A DNA stretch of 64,000 nt from Elysia chlorotica (GCA_003991915.1 RQTK01000033.1:258897-322896), one strand, 5' to 3'; positions 12,375-26,797 are shown, counted from the first letter of the stretch. Notes: a model not told the origin generated them from the sequence alone. Made by a program: numbers and translations.

Positions 12375-13727
12375 TGGAAATAAAATACAGATGTAATTGT
12401 CAATAAACTTAAACCAAGGATGTACTGCGACACTTGTAGGGTCAGGGAAACTCAGATCTTTCAACATTGATGCAAATCTTCTATTCATCAATCGTTAGCA
12501 GTGAACATGTGTTAACTTTTGCCATTGTCTGTTTGGGATGTTATATCCAAAAACAAAATTGTAACAAAGGCAGGGGGAGGGGGGTGTGAGGTATTTGATA
12601 TGACCTTGACTGAATTTCCAACCACGCACAGCAAACAAAAGACCCCACACATCCATTGTACAAAGAATATGAATGTAGAAAAATCGAATGTAGCGGCAGG
12701 TACAGAACAACAAAGACTCGAATATCCAGACATTGAAACTCAATTATTATACAAATAGCGTTTGGTTTGTCGGCGGTTTTTAGATGTAATAAGTACTACA
12801 TTTTCAATGTCTTTTGAAATAATATTTTATATACAATTGTGTTGTTGTTGTTTTTAATATGTATAATCTTATTTTATTGTAAATGGGCATGTCAATCTCA
12901 ATTTCCCCAAAAGGGATTGATAGAGTCATATCTTATCTTATCTCTCTCCCTATCTCTCGCGCTCTATTTCTCTCTCTGTCTCTCTCCTCCTCTCCATTCT
13001 CCCTAATCTCACGAGCACAAACACAAAACAGTTCGGGTACATCCAAACAAAAACATTGTGTTTATCAAACAACGCCAAAAATAGCCTGGCTCGTCTACCA
13101 TTAAGACATGGCTACATTCAGCAAATAATTTTAACAAAATAATATTATGTAACCGCTCGTAGATTAATTCTTTCCATAAAACTTCTTTCTCTCTTAATTT
13201 CATAATTTGTTGTTCTAATAACAATACATGTAGATGGACCCGACAGAAGTTGCTGGTGTGTGCATTTTGAATTGAATACTCATTTATTGTAATTAATAAT
13301 TTAAAGAGTAATGATATGACCTTGACTGAATTTCCAACCACGCACAGCAAACAAAAGACCCCACACATCCATTGTACAAAGAATATGAATGTAGAAAAAT
13401 CGAGCGTAGCGGCAGGTACAGAACAACAAAGACTCGAATATCCAGACATTGAAACTCAATTATTATACAAATAGCGTTTGATTTGTCGGCGGTTTTTAGA
13501 TGTAATAAGTAATACATTTTCAATGTGTTTTGAAATAATATTTTATATACAATTGTGTTGTTGTTGTTGTTTTTAATATGTATAATCGTATTTTATTGTA
13601 AATGGGCATGTCAATTTCAATTTCCCCAAAAGGGATTGATAGGGTCATATCTTATCTCCGTATCTCTCACTTCTCTCGCGCTCTATTTCTCTCACTGTCT
13701 CTCTCCTCCTCTCCATTCTCCCTAATC
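11978..13727. repeat. Diverged tandem duplication, about 1.03 kb and 0.71 kb copies
   Basis: Copy A spans about 11978-13010 and copy B about 13017-13727. The left parts align at offset about 1036 (the stretch with AATAGCCTGGCTCGTC). The right parts align at offset about 716 (the stretch TTTCCAACCACGCACAGC). Copy B therefore lacks about 320 bases that in A contain a (CT)n microsatellite. Scattered base changes show it is older than the other duplications here. Neither copy codes for anything I recognise. Confidence 0.9.
12323..12370. repeat. (CT)n microsatellite
   Basis: Pure CT repeat of 48 bases, present only in copy A of the surrounding tandem duplication. Confidence 0.95.
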
Positions 13728-14900
13728 CCCCCCCCCCCCCTCTCTCTCTCTCTACCATGAGCCTGAATTCGACTGTAGATCTACTATAGATCTACTATCT
13801 ACTCATAGAACACACGGATAGCCTCGGGTGATACATGGCAGATTAGTAAAAATAGATCGGGGAAACCCAAGAAAATAAAAGCTCTGACCTCGTGCTTGCT
13901 CGGCCCTCGCTACTTGATGCCACTGAACAGTACGAAATACTTTTATTTTTTAATCTTAAGGATGGTGAAACTTAAGTTCTAATTTAAGTAGGCTAACTGT
14001 CCATTGTTGCTGTATTTTTTTCTCGTGCGCTCGTTTAAAAAAAACAATGATATTGAAGCATAGTTATTATTAAATGCAGTGTAAAACAACCCCCCCCCCC
14101 CTGTATTGATTGATCTGTGGTTGGACGTATTCAGTAAGTTTTTTAATTTGGTTTGCCCGGTGAGTTGGGTTTTTGGTTATTTGTTTTGTTGTTGACGTTT
14201 GTGTGTGTCTTTGCTGAAGTTTGCTGTTAATGTTTAGTATTGTGAGTGGAGGGGTTTGTTTTTCTAGGAGGAAGGTGGTATTGCGTTTTTTTATTTTAAT
14301 TATTGTTACACATGTATTTGTTTTTACGTTTTTATCGCATGGGAAAAAAAGAAAGAAAAAAAACAGCTCTCGTTTGCTAAACTATCATAGACTTCTTCAC
14401 AGTCCTTTGTACAATGCACAACCATGTAGAACTATTATAATTATAAACTTAGGCCTACATTTAATAAGACCAAAGTGTTGATAAAGGGAGGCTACTTCTA
14501 TCATTGGGAGATACATTGTGTCAGACTAGTATCTAGATCTAGATTTCTAGAAAAATATAATAAAAACTAAGTTCAAAACCTTTTGATAAGTTAAGAAATT
14601 TAACAATTTAAAATTTTGTTCGCCTGAAGGATAATTTATGAAGAAGCTTGGGCCGAGAGCAAAGTTTTTTTTGAATATTGAGCCAAGATCATAGATCACA
14701 CTAGATTAGATCTAGATCTACGTAACTACAGGTCCGTCTCAGCTGAGAGTGCGGCAGATCAAAGTTCTGGGTCAGATAAAACCCTCACCAGTGGACCAGG
14801 CCGGGTTTCAATTTAACTCTACCTAGCCTACCCCAGGACCTGCCAACTCAGATCTGTTTGACCTTATCCATACCTCGTTGCTACACGAAAAGGCATCATC
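13728..14900. promoter_or_regulatory. Region upstream of GCSH
   Basis: Intergenic DNA leading to the GCSH start. It has poly-C runs near 13727 and 14091, several AGATCT/TAGATC palindromes (13790, 14530, 14705) and no recognisable gene. The GCSH 5' UTR and promoter are expected in the last few hundred bases. No TATA box was seen. Confidence 0.35.
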
Positions 14901-17900
14901 ATGGCAGCTTCTTTTGCCCGCAGAGCTGTTTTTCCTACATACCGGTGCTTGAATGGTCTTACAAGATACAGACAAAATGTTTGCCATGCAAGATACCTTT
15001 CATTATCCAAAAACCTTCAAGGTAAAGACAAAATCTACTAACTCGAATACCAATGGAGTTGATTAGGTCTGGATCGAGGTCTAGATCTAGACATCATGAT
15101 CTCTAAAAGTAAAACCTATCTAGATTTATCTCTCTAGGGATAATCCTAGATATAGATTCTAGACCGAGATCTAGATAGCCATTGCCATGGGCTTGTTTTT
15201 TATTCGTTTGTTTTTTTTTTGTTGTTTTTTTTGTATGGATATAGATCTAAATCTATTCAAATAGATCTAGATATTAGCCTACACATCTAGAAGAAATTTC
15301 TCTGTCAAATTTTTCTTTTTTTTTGTTTCTTCAGGGTTTTATTTTTGAAAGACAGAGCAATTAGATCTAGATATTATAAAAATAATTATTTGCTTTGTAG
15401 TAGATCTAAATTCTAGGCTACTAAAACAATTTATGGCAAGTCTTCCATAGGCTATAGATCTAGATATCTAGGTACTGAGGTTTCAAGGTTTAAAGTAAAA
15501 ATAGCTGAACAATTGTATAACATTTTTTCTTACTTCACATTTACATGATTTAGATCAAAATCAAGAAGAAAGATTTTAAATTGACCATAGGTTATGAAAC
15601 AAAAAGAAAAAATGCATTAATATAAAATTATGCATCTATGATGCTACATTACTTGTTTTTTATTAAGATTGACAAGCATTAGTAACTTCTACTTTTAAAA
15701 TGTGATCAGCTTCCATGATTAATCTAGATGCTGTATGATTCTGTTTAATTTGTTATTTTAGCTAAGGAGAATATTAAGAAGAGCCCTGAAGATTTTGGGT
15801 CAACCGTTTTGGTTCAAATTTTGCCAAATGCACTAGTCTATGTAATGTTTTTGGCAAAATTCTCTATACGCACTATGTTCAACTGTTTTTCTTAAAATCA
15901 AACTCTTTGGACTGACTGTCAAATAAAACCAAGCTTTCTCCTAATTTAATGTTCCTAGGTCTAAAAAAAATTATAATAATGAACCGTAACAATTTTAAAA
16001 TAATCATTTTTACACAGTTTATTATAAACATAATTATTGTCACCCAGACTACTCATCTTATTTGAGATATTAGAAAAAGACAGTGCTTGAGATCCATGAA
16101 TGCTTATGGAGGAGGAGGGTTACAATTATATTTTAAAGAAAATGAAAACCTCATTTTTTGTATTTGTTTTGGTATAAAAATATTAGTCTTTAATCAACTT
16201 GAGCCTTTCTGTGTCCCGTAGTTTTTTTCTGGAGGCGTACAAAGGTAAACATTTCCACCTTATTGTACAAACATACGAGCTCATTCATGATTCATCATTC
16301 CAGCCAGTCACAGACAATATGTTACTATTCATTTTTAGTGGCTTTTTATTTCTCAAGGCACACGGGATGTAGGCAGACGGATAACAGCTTCTGATGACAG
16401 GTCGACAACCTGTGCGTAGCAACATTGATGATTGAAGCAAAATTTGATCTGTGTTGGGCGCCCGCCATTTTTTTCCGGCTGCCGATTCAAAACTTTAAAC
16501 AAATATATCTCTAGAATGCCTCTATAACTATAGACCCAAGTAATAAATGTATAAGTTTAGTTTTTTGAAATATTTTAAAATTTAGCCATACGCATAACCA
16601 CTGGGCGTGCGTTGACTCAGATAGCTGATCAAGCCAAACTCTAGCTTCGCATGTTCATGCGAAGAGGGGTCAGTCGCTGATCGTCGACCTTGATCCTGGT
16701 ATCACATGTTTAGACCGGCAACTGTGTTTGCTTGGGTCGGCATACCAGGACCGACCACTTTGTCATCTGTGAATGAGAACCCACACATGGCCTAGCTTGG
16801 TGTGCTTGTGCCCTTAGTATCTATGCTAATTTGTTTTTCATCATCTCACGAAAATGCTTTGTTTTGCCAACAAAGGCTAATTTACTGATGCTATTTTTCA
16901 ATATTTAATAGGCCAATAGAAAGTTATGTTGAGCTTAGTTCAGTAGGTTGAATAACTTTTCCAAAGCCCTACTACAACTAGGGGGCCTATATGATATTGT
17001 TCTTGTACATTTATTCAATAAATACCAATACAAAGCGTAAATCTGCAAGTTGTCTATTCTTTTTGGAATGTGCCACCTGATGGTTTCTCACCCATCCTTA
17101 TATACAAATAAAGAACCTGGGTTTTGTATATAAAGTTCAGTTCTGAAATAATCAGTAATCCTTTCAGCCTTTTCATCTCACAGTTCCAACAAATTTCTTG
17201 GGTACCCATATAGTGTTTAAAAATGTCAGTAGTGCCACCATTAACTTTTAGAGAGAGGAGGAGATATGATATAATATTGTTGTTAGTTGTCACACATCTG
17301 GCGAATACTTTGTCAGGGTGTACAGCATAGACTCTCTATGGCAATGGAGTGTCTATTTTTTATAATTATTGGTGTGCTTTTTATTTTTTTGGGTTGTTTT
17401 TTAAGTGTGTATACATAAGTGTTAAAGCTCATTATTATAATAATATATATTTGCTTTAATACAATTTACTGTTGCATATTGTGCTGGCCTTCTGGTAAAG
17501 CAAAGTTAATGACTTAACTGTGGTATGGAAAAGACATTGTATAATTAACAAACTTGTTAGATAGACTTTTTGAGTTTTTAATCTTGTGAATCTTCCAAAT
17601 CCATCTTATCGCTGCATTTCAAATGCTGTCCGAATTAAAGTTGTTTATAGAAGCTGTAATGTGGAAAGTTAGAGAGGCTGACAGATACAAATAGGTACAA
17701 ACTGATAAAGTAGTCAAAAGTAAAAATTATGGCCAATTAATTTCATAAGTCTCATTCAAAGGGAAGAATGTACATGACGGAAATTTTGTACAGCAAAGAG
17801 ATGATGAGAGTATAGTCTAGCTACACTGATCCCTGCTTACTGATAACAAAATTCAAGTAGGCCAAGCTTAAAGGTCAGTAGGCCATCTGGGAGATAAAAG

Positions 17901-18258
17901 TTATTTAGATTAGGATACATTGAACCTTAGTACATGTAAGATTATTCATTTTGCTTTTAACAAAAAGGCTGATATGGAACATGCATGCACCATGTCTAGC
18001 TATGACAATGCTAGCCCACTGGTCCCATTTATTTTCCTCCGTTAACTACTTTTTTTTTTTTTTACCCTGGATAGAGCAGTCAACAACATAGAGAAAGAAT
18101 AGAATCATAGGTGTGGTTATAGATATGATTGGTGGGGCTGTACGACAGAGATGATAAAATAAATAGATAAGAAAATACAAAAATACAAAAATACAAATTT
18201 ATATGGAGAGGCCCTTAGTCTTACATCCACAAAAAGATATGGATGGAAAAGGTAGAGA

Positions 18259-18323
<65 letters not shown>

Positions 18324-21300
18324 GAGAGATATAGTTTGTTTTCAATTCTATTTTCATGTAGTTCTAGTGTTGGTGGGGATGTTGAGTGCTGCTGATGCAT
18401 TTAAAATTTGTTAGAAATCCCTAAAGGCTTGGATGATTATCCAAGTAAGGCATGATTCCAGAATTATGTTGTTGTCTTTTAAAGTAGTATGATTTCATAA
18501 CGTGAGTATCTTTCTCCCTGTTGTAAGACCATTCAGGGCGACTTCAGCCTTATACATGGAGTTACAGCACAGGGGAAAAAAAAGACAAGCTGGAAGAAGA
18601 AAAAATGATTATATAGCTCATCATGATCATTTCTTACTTTTATTCCGTGATCTGCTTGTCAATCTCAGTTTATTGTTAAGGTTCTAATATTGTGTTTGAT
18701 TAAGGAGAAAGTGTATTCTTTTGTTTTGTTTTATAGTTTTTATAGCTGCTATTACAGCATTTCCCCCTACCACTGCACTACTTCTATTGTGACTACAATG
18801 GAAACCTCATAGTTCAAATTGCTTGGGATTGGATCAAAGCTTCGAATAAAGAGGATTTATATTACAGAAGGGGACATACCTGAATCACAAAAGTATTGAA
18901 AAAATAAAGATACAGCTCTACACCTTTTTTTAAACATTGCATACATGGAGTTTCCCATGTCTTTCTATAACAACCCTTTCCCAACTCCATTTCTTATAAA
19001 AAGTACGTTTTGTTCAACTCTAAAGGTTGAATATTGCTTAACAAAAGTAATAGTACTTTGGTGAGGCCTATAGGTTGTGGCAGCTTCGAATTAAAAGAAT
19101 CAAACCAGAAAGATTTTGATCTATGAGTCCAAATCTAACAGAGCCAAAGCGAAGAAAATAACCTATCCTCTAACAAAATTTGGTTTATGAGAAATTCCAA
19201 TTATCAGGCTTCATTTTTGGGAGGTTTCCACTGCACTTACACTAATAATACTGTTGAGAGTATTGAGAATTCTGTTCTGAGTCATGGCTGGATTTCTAAT
19301 AATTCCATTCATATCTATAGCAATCACCAAATAAAACGCTACTTGGTAGTTGGACCACATCCAGCATCAATTTTCAGACTGATCTAAAAAACAAAGCAAA
19401 ACAAAATGAAAATTGCACCATACAAAGAACTAACAAAACCTACCTGAAAAAAAAAATTGAGAAATCAGGTAAACAGTGCTTTAATTACTTTGCCCATTTC
19501 TTTATATCTTTTTTCTTTGGTTCTTTTTGGCCAGTTACTAATTTGATTCCAATTATGTGCACAGAAAACTCTAAATATTTGTCATATTGAATGACATCTC
19601 TTTTTCTGTAAAAATATAATTATATAAAGTGTCATATTTATTTAATCATCAGCATCACAGTGGTTTTCAAAAGACCATGAGTGGGTGACTATAGATGGAC
19701 AAAAAGGAACTGTTGGAATTTCAATGTATGCTCAGGTGAGTGAATAATCTGCAATTCCACTTTGGACTCTATGATGCATTTGGTAGTCTAGTAATTTTCT
19801 AGTGTTCAAACAATAAGGAACATTTAAACAATTACAAGTATTACAATCTTATCATTCTAAATCATTGAATGTTACCCTATTTACCCAGAATTATTTTTTG
19901 TTTTTAATCTAAAAGAAAAGTCAATCTTAAGGAGTGTTAAAGTTCCATTGGCATTATACTTTAGTTCAAAGAATTCCCAGCCAAACAATTGTTTAATTAA
20001 AAAAAAAATATATAATCAAAATCATCAGTACAAGCTGCTATCTGCATTCAATACATATCATTTATTAGGAAAAACTTGGAGAGATTGTCTACGTGGAGCT
20101 TCCTGAAATTGGCACCAAATTGGACACAGAGGGTGGGTACAATTGTCTGATATATTTATTTCTTCTGAATCATTCAACATTTTTTTTATAAATCATTCTT
20201 TGAAGATGTGCTTGTTCAAGTTATTGTATCAGTTGTATTAAACAGCAATAGGAATTACCATAAAATTCATCCTCTACGATGCAATTAACTGTTAAATTTG
20301 TAGTTTGCTTAAAGCTCAGGAACGCAAATTGTCAGTGATTACAATACCTTACTTCAAATATTATTTTAAAGGCATAAATCTCTTAAACAAACAAAAAACA
20401 AACAAAAATGAGCCTAACGGTTTAAAAATATGTAATATGAATTGAATTGCTTTGTGCAGATGTTGCTGGCTGCCTTGAGAGTGTGAAGGCTGCCAGTGAT
20501 ATTGTGAACCCTGTACCTGGCACTGTGACAGAAGTCAATGGAAAACTTAGTGATCAGCCTGCACTTGTTAACTCTGAACCAATGAAAGGAGGTCAGTGTT
20601 TATTTGTGACATAATCACAATTATTTCTGCAAATACCCGATGACCAGTTGGTGTATGTTAAATAGATCAAACCTGACTCCTCTATTGATATAATTGTGCT
20701 TTTTTTTAGAAATACATTTCGATGCAGGAGATGTAAAATTCAGATTTACATACCATAAGTGAAAGTGGGAAAACTACCTTTTAGTATTTAGGTTGAAAGT
20801 TAAGTTAATGTTTTGTTTGTGCTGCAGATAGCTTTATAGGTTGATTAAACCCAGTGAATAATATACCTGAGAATCCACCCCCTGGGAGCCAAGAAACACG
20901 GCTTCTTAGAATGTTGGGGTTCAAATAGGATGAGAAGAAAACAAACCTAGTAGTCGCCAAACAAGTGAACAGTTGTCAAACAGTAGTCTGTGATGGGGTC
21001 CTAAATTTGTTCTTTTTTTGGTGTACATATAATTTTATAATTTTTTTTTTTTAATTCTATTTGTCTCCTTTAAAAAAAATACATATACAAATGAAGCGCA
21101 TTACACAAACGACTTGAACGAATTTTAACTGTTTCAACAAATATGATTTTTCTCCTGCACTGCTTAAACTTCTGACTGAATTCAGTGTAAACTATGACCA
21201 AATCCTTAAAGTGGATGAAAAAAGTAATTCAGCGTGTCAATGGACACAAAACTAAGGGCCCAGACCAAATTAGTGGCAGCACTCTAAAACATAGTAATGG

Positions 21301-21836
21301 GCTGTCACAAGTACTAACACAGTGGAAGACAGCCAAGATCACACCCGTACAAAAAAATCAGTGTGTAGAAGTATGAACGACCTCCGACCTATAGCCTTAA
21401 CTTCTATCGTCATCGCGTTTTGAAAAGGGTATCCTAAAAATATTGAAAAAAGAAGTTGAGAACCATCTTGATCCTTTCCAATTTGCCTATAAGACCAACT
21501 GTAGTCTTGGAAAACACAGTTCTAGTTTTTGTGAACAATGCCCAAAAACACCTAGAGACGGCACAATAACATGTACATGTTCTCTTTAAAGATTTTTCGT
21601 TTTTTTTTTTTTTTTTAGCACTCAATCAAGAATTTGTGCTCTTTGCATGAAGCAAAATAATCTTGCAACCTGCATCAAGAAAGGAGCAGTATAGGAACTC
21701 TTTTGTCCCAGACTCTGTTAGGTTATTGAGAAATGGATTTGTTTGTATGTGACGTGCACCATGCATCAGATATATATGCCTTCAATTACCTTCACTTTTC
21801 AAATAATAAAAACTGAGACACGAATGAAAGGAGAAA

Positions 21837-21890
<54 letters not shown>

Positions 21891-23874
21891 TGTCATAATT
21901 ATTTACTGATTGCTATCACTAAACTTCTCCTTAAATTTCCATGTCATTATTATACTGTTAAATATGTAATCGAAAAGATAACTCAGAGAGAGGGAGAGAG
22001 AGAGATGTTAATTCATGACAAATATCCCTTGTGGATCAATAAAGTTTATAGATTTTGTATTATCTTATCTTAAAATGGGTTGCTAGGCTGAAAAAATACT
22101 AAGAACAGGTTTCTAAAAGGCCGGGGGGCACGGTGGCCCTGGGGTAGAAAATGGGCTTCAGACACTAAATGTCTAGCTTCGAGCCCTGGCGATTGCGCTC
22201 CCTACTGGTTGGGTCGGTGTCAGTTTAATGTGACCGACATGGTATCCCTGCCCTGTCTCGTATGTGTCAGCACATAAAATTGTCAGACGTGTCTAGGGGC
22301 CCGTCAACAATATAGCCTATAAAATGCTGATGTTGGATGTTAACTCAACAACAACAACATCAACAACATCTAAACAGGTAAAATAAAGAATAAAACGCTA
22401 TATTTCACAGAGGTAAAGGTTCAAAGACAGTAGGTTGTCAAGCGACAGGTTTTTACACTGAGGCCACTGTTTTAAGTGTTCACTGGATCATGAAAGAGGC
22501 TTTATTCTCCTCTAACTCCTCTTTTTTAACATATGATTAGTTGAAAAAAATGTGGCAACAGCTGTTCCATAATATTTCACCTGTTCCACACTACACAGTA
22601 GAAGAGTGGCATTGAATGTGTTGACTTTGTAAATGTAGATCATTCTGAATTCAGAATCGATTTGAAGAACGAGATATAATCCTTGTGTGTGTGTGTTTGT
22701 GTATGTGTGTCTGAGCATGTGTTCATCTAGCTCTTGGTTGGCTTGCATGATTGAATTTCTCAATGGAGATTCATACTTTGTGATGGGTGTGAGGTGTGAC
22801 ATATTTAGGATTTACTGAATGGCAACGGAGAGAGGAATGAATACATGTTATTGTAATTAGAAACTATGATGATACGGTAAAAACATGGTTTGTTTTAGTT
22901 TGTTTTCGGGCACGTCAGCACTAAAAACATGGTGTCACTAACATAAAACTGTTTGTTATATTTGGAAATATGTGAAAATATTTTTAATGAACTTAAGTAA
23001 ATCCACAAAGCTCTTGATGAATAGAGAAGGCTGTGAGGTAAATAGACTAGTGGTGCCATTACTGTGCATGTAATTCATAAACTAATATGCTTGAAGGGGT
23101 GAAGTAGAAGAAGGTTTGAATTTTTAATTAGTTGAGTAAAACATATGCCTGCAATCACTAAAAAGATGCTCTTGAGTCAACAGTAGATTACATGTAAACA
23201 ATTAGAAAAGCAACCGCTATCCAAGATTTAATAATTGCAACTAATAACAGAGTGAAATGGAGGGCCGTGATACTGATAGCCAACATGTTAAACAGATCTC
23301 ACACATGAAAGTGAATAATATATTAGATTGTTTTTGTGGCTTTCATGAGAACTAGATGTTTATGTATTAAATTTTTCCATTATGAAAACGAAAGGTTCTG
23401 ATAAAAAACTATGCTTATGAAGACACACATTGTTGATGTACCTTTCAAAAGGGGACAAAATTAGCTTAATATAAATACCCTTTGTTAAAACAAAATTATT
23501 GGTATATATGTGATTGTCATCTGATAGGCCACAGATGTTGTGGTGTTGCTTTGTGGCATACCTATTTGGTATTCCTATTATCATATTCCCACCCCCTTCC
23601 CCTTCCCCATCTCTCTCTATCTCTCTCTCTCTCCTCTCTCTCCCTCTCTCCCCTCTCTCTCTCTCTCTCTCTCTTTCTCTCACTCCTTCTCTCTGTCGTG
23701 TCTGTATGTTAGTCCCTCGCTCTGTCTTGTCTCATTCTCTCCACTCTCTGTGTCACTCTATCCCTCTTTTTCTATCTGTGTTAAGTTCTCAGTCTCTATT
23801 CTTCTGCACTAGCTGACTCTGTTTTTCTGTTTCCCTCTCTGTCTGTCGCCGTATCTGTATTGTGTCTCTGTGGA

Positions 23875-23937
<63 letters not shown>

Positions 23938-23971
23938 CTTTGTCTTTCTGTTTCTATCTCTAGCTTTCTGT

Positions 23972-24026
<55 letters not shown>

Positions 24027-26756
24027 TACCTTTCTCTTTGTCTTGTCTGTATGTTAATCTCTCATTTTATCTCTACTCTCCTTGCCAATCTCTCTCCATC
24101 CCTTTCTTTCTGTCTCTCTTTTCACGTTTCCCTCCTTCCGATTTCTCTCCCCCTGTCTGTCTATTGGTGAGTGTCAGTATGTCTGTCTCCCATTCTCTCG
24201 GCATGTCTGTCTGTCTCTCTCTCTATCTCTCTCTCAATCGCTCCCTTTTTATGTCTGTCAATTTGTCTGCCCGTCTCTCTGTCTGACTATGTCTACCCAT
24301 GCCTGTCTGTCTCTCTTTCTCCACCTTCTTCTTTCCATTTCATTGTCAATGTCTGTTTCTATCTCTATCTTTGTATATCTCCATCTCTGTTGTTCTCTAT
24401 GCCTCCCTCTCCTCGTTCTCTCTGACATGTCACTGTATCTCCTTTTCTCTCTACATCTCTCTTTTACATATGTCTGTCTATCTGTCTGTCTGTCTCTCTC
24501 TCTGTTTATTTTTATCTACATCATTTTCTGTCTGTCTGTTCCCTCTCTGTCTTATCTCTTTCTCTCTCTCTACAGCTATTTCCATTATCTTTGTCTTTCT
24601 CTCGACCTCTATCTCTTTTCCCTCTTTTTCTTTCTGTCACTGTCTTTCTCTATGTATGTCCACCTCCTTCTCTTTTTTCCTTCCCTCTGCCTTTCTATCT
24701 CTTTTTGAATCTGTCTGTTTATCTATCTTTGTCTCTCTGTCTCTGTCTGTGTGTGCCTATCTATCTTCTCATTATCGTTTACTCTCCATCAGTGTCACTC
24801 TTTTTGCCAAAACTCCATTTTATTTTGTTTACCCCACCATTCCTTCCTATCTCTTATTCTCTTTTTTTGATAACCTTTATTGTAGCTATTATGTTCTCTA
24901 AATGTAATGAAGGTTACCTACAAAAATAGCAGCTAGTTTTCAGGTGATAGTTGACATTGACATAAACTGATAAAGCTTGGTTTAGGTGTTCTGTGTGAAA
25001 ATTATAGTTATGTAACATTAAGATTAGATAAGATATGTTTATAGTTAGTGGATTGTGCTTGGGTCTATAGATATATGCATGGTATGCATGGGTTGCAAAA
25101 ATTTAATATTCATCCATTGATCTACATTCACATTTACTTTAGAGATAGTGCATTTCTTGAACCTTGATGATGCTGATAAATTTTCTCTTTATAAAGTCCT
25201 ACTAGATAAGGGTTTGACCCTTTAGATGACGTCTATTATTGTGTGTGTGTATGGAATGTGTGACTGAGTGAATGGAAAATTATCAGAGAAATGAAGAAAA
25301 CAAGTCTATAGATCTTAATCTAGATCTTGTGAGGTTAGGAGATTTTTTTATGTTTTAGCCTCATTATTGCCATACACCCTATAATTTATTACAGTGTGCA
25401 TAATTATTCTTCCAATAAAATTATTTGGTCGGGCCACCAAAGAAAGCGAAATTCTCTCCTAGCTTAATGTCTTCTAGATTTCAAGTAAGGTCTTATAGAG
25501 TGTGAAATAAATTTATTGCAATAAGCAGAGTTTTTGTTCATTTTTTAACAGAAACAGGATACTATTAAGTTATATAGCAAAATTTGGACAAAACAGTAAG
25601 AGGTTACGAGAGAGATCCAAATTTCACTTCAACCACCTTACTAGACAAACAAAAAGTACACTCAACCTTTTGAAATGATCATGCTGTTTGCATGAAGTCT
25701 AGCAATTTATAGAAATTACATGTAATAACAAGGCAAGCTTCATTTGATATCCACTGATATGAAATGAACCATAGAACCTGCAGCTTGCTGGTAAACTTTG
25801 TGACTAAAGTGTGCTGTCTTACATGAGTGAACAAATATCCCAAAACGTCCATGAAAGCATGTTGTAAAATGGCTATTAACATGCACTCAACACTTTCATT
25901 TAACCCATATAGCTTGATGTACCAAATAACTGCCTTGCTGTGAGAAAACTACAGGCCCAGTGCTCGGCTACATCACCATCTTAGCACCTCCAGACTGGGT
26001 ATTGCGGGGTGCTGAGTAACTGACATTGGAAGCGGGCCTTCATTATCATTCATTCCTCCTTTCTCCAACACGCTAGAAACTTGTGAACAAGGCTCTTAAA
26101 ATATCAACCAATGAAATCAATGAATAATTTGGTGGGCTCTCAGGCTCCCAGTCAAATTATGACGGTCATATCTCTGACCAAAGCCGAAATCTCCAAGGAA
26201 GGAAAGGGCTAGTTTATTTGGATAGCAGGCCTGTAATTACAGTAACTGTAACTGTCGGCAGGTGCTTTGCTTGATAATGTTTGATCATTACCGCCACTTG
26301 ATAACTTGATGCTGGAGAATGTCTCGTTTACACTGTTTAAACCAGCCTCAAGTGGTCCTTGCTGTATGGGGTGTGACATTGTCATGTTGAAAAACGATTC
26401 CTTTGCTCTATCGCACAGGATTCTTTGGCTGTATTACCTCACACAGTTTATTTATGTTTCACAGTATCTGGAGGCATTAATGTATTCCCAGGCTGCAAGA
26501 AGTTGACCTAAAGGGCGTCCTTTGCATTTCAAAACACAGTGGCCATCAATGTTTTGACAGAAGACTGTCGATATACCTCTCTCAGTCTATTCTGCCTATC
26601 TTTCTAATTATCTATCTATTCTCTCTCTCTCGCTCTCTATCTATCTATTTATCTATGTACCTATCCGTCCATCCATTCATCTATCTATCTATCTATCTAT
26701 CTGTCTATTTAGCTGCCCATCTTTCTATCTACATACCTCTCTGTCTATCTGCCTAC

Positions 26757-26797
<41 letters not shown>

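Larger units (their letters stand above)
15022..19652 (+). other. GCSH intron 1
   Basis: 4.6-kb intron. Its first 500 bases are dense in TAGATCTAGA-type palindromes. It carries a hairpin-bearing dispersed repeat (16590-16810) and a GA microsatellite (18263-18320). Otherwise it is AT-rich with no gene recognised. Confidence 0.85.

Noticed and set aside
23482-24929. Overlapping plus-strand ORFs of up to 208 codons, very rich in Leu, Ser, Cys and Phe
   Set aside because: They are produced by CT/CTGT simple sequence. All frames are open, there is no splice or family support, and the region lies in a GCSH intron.
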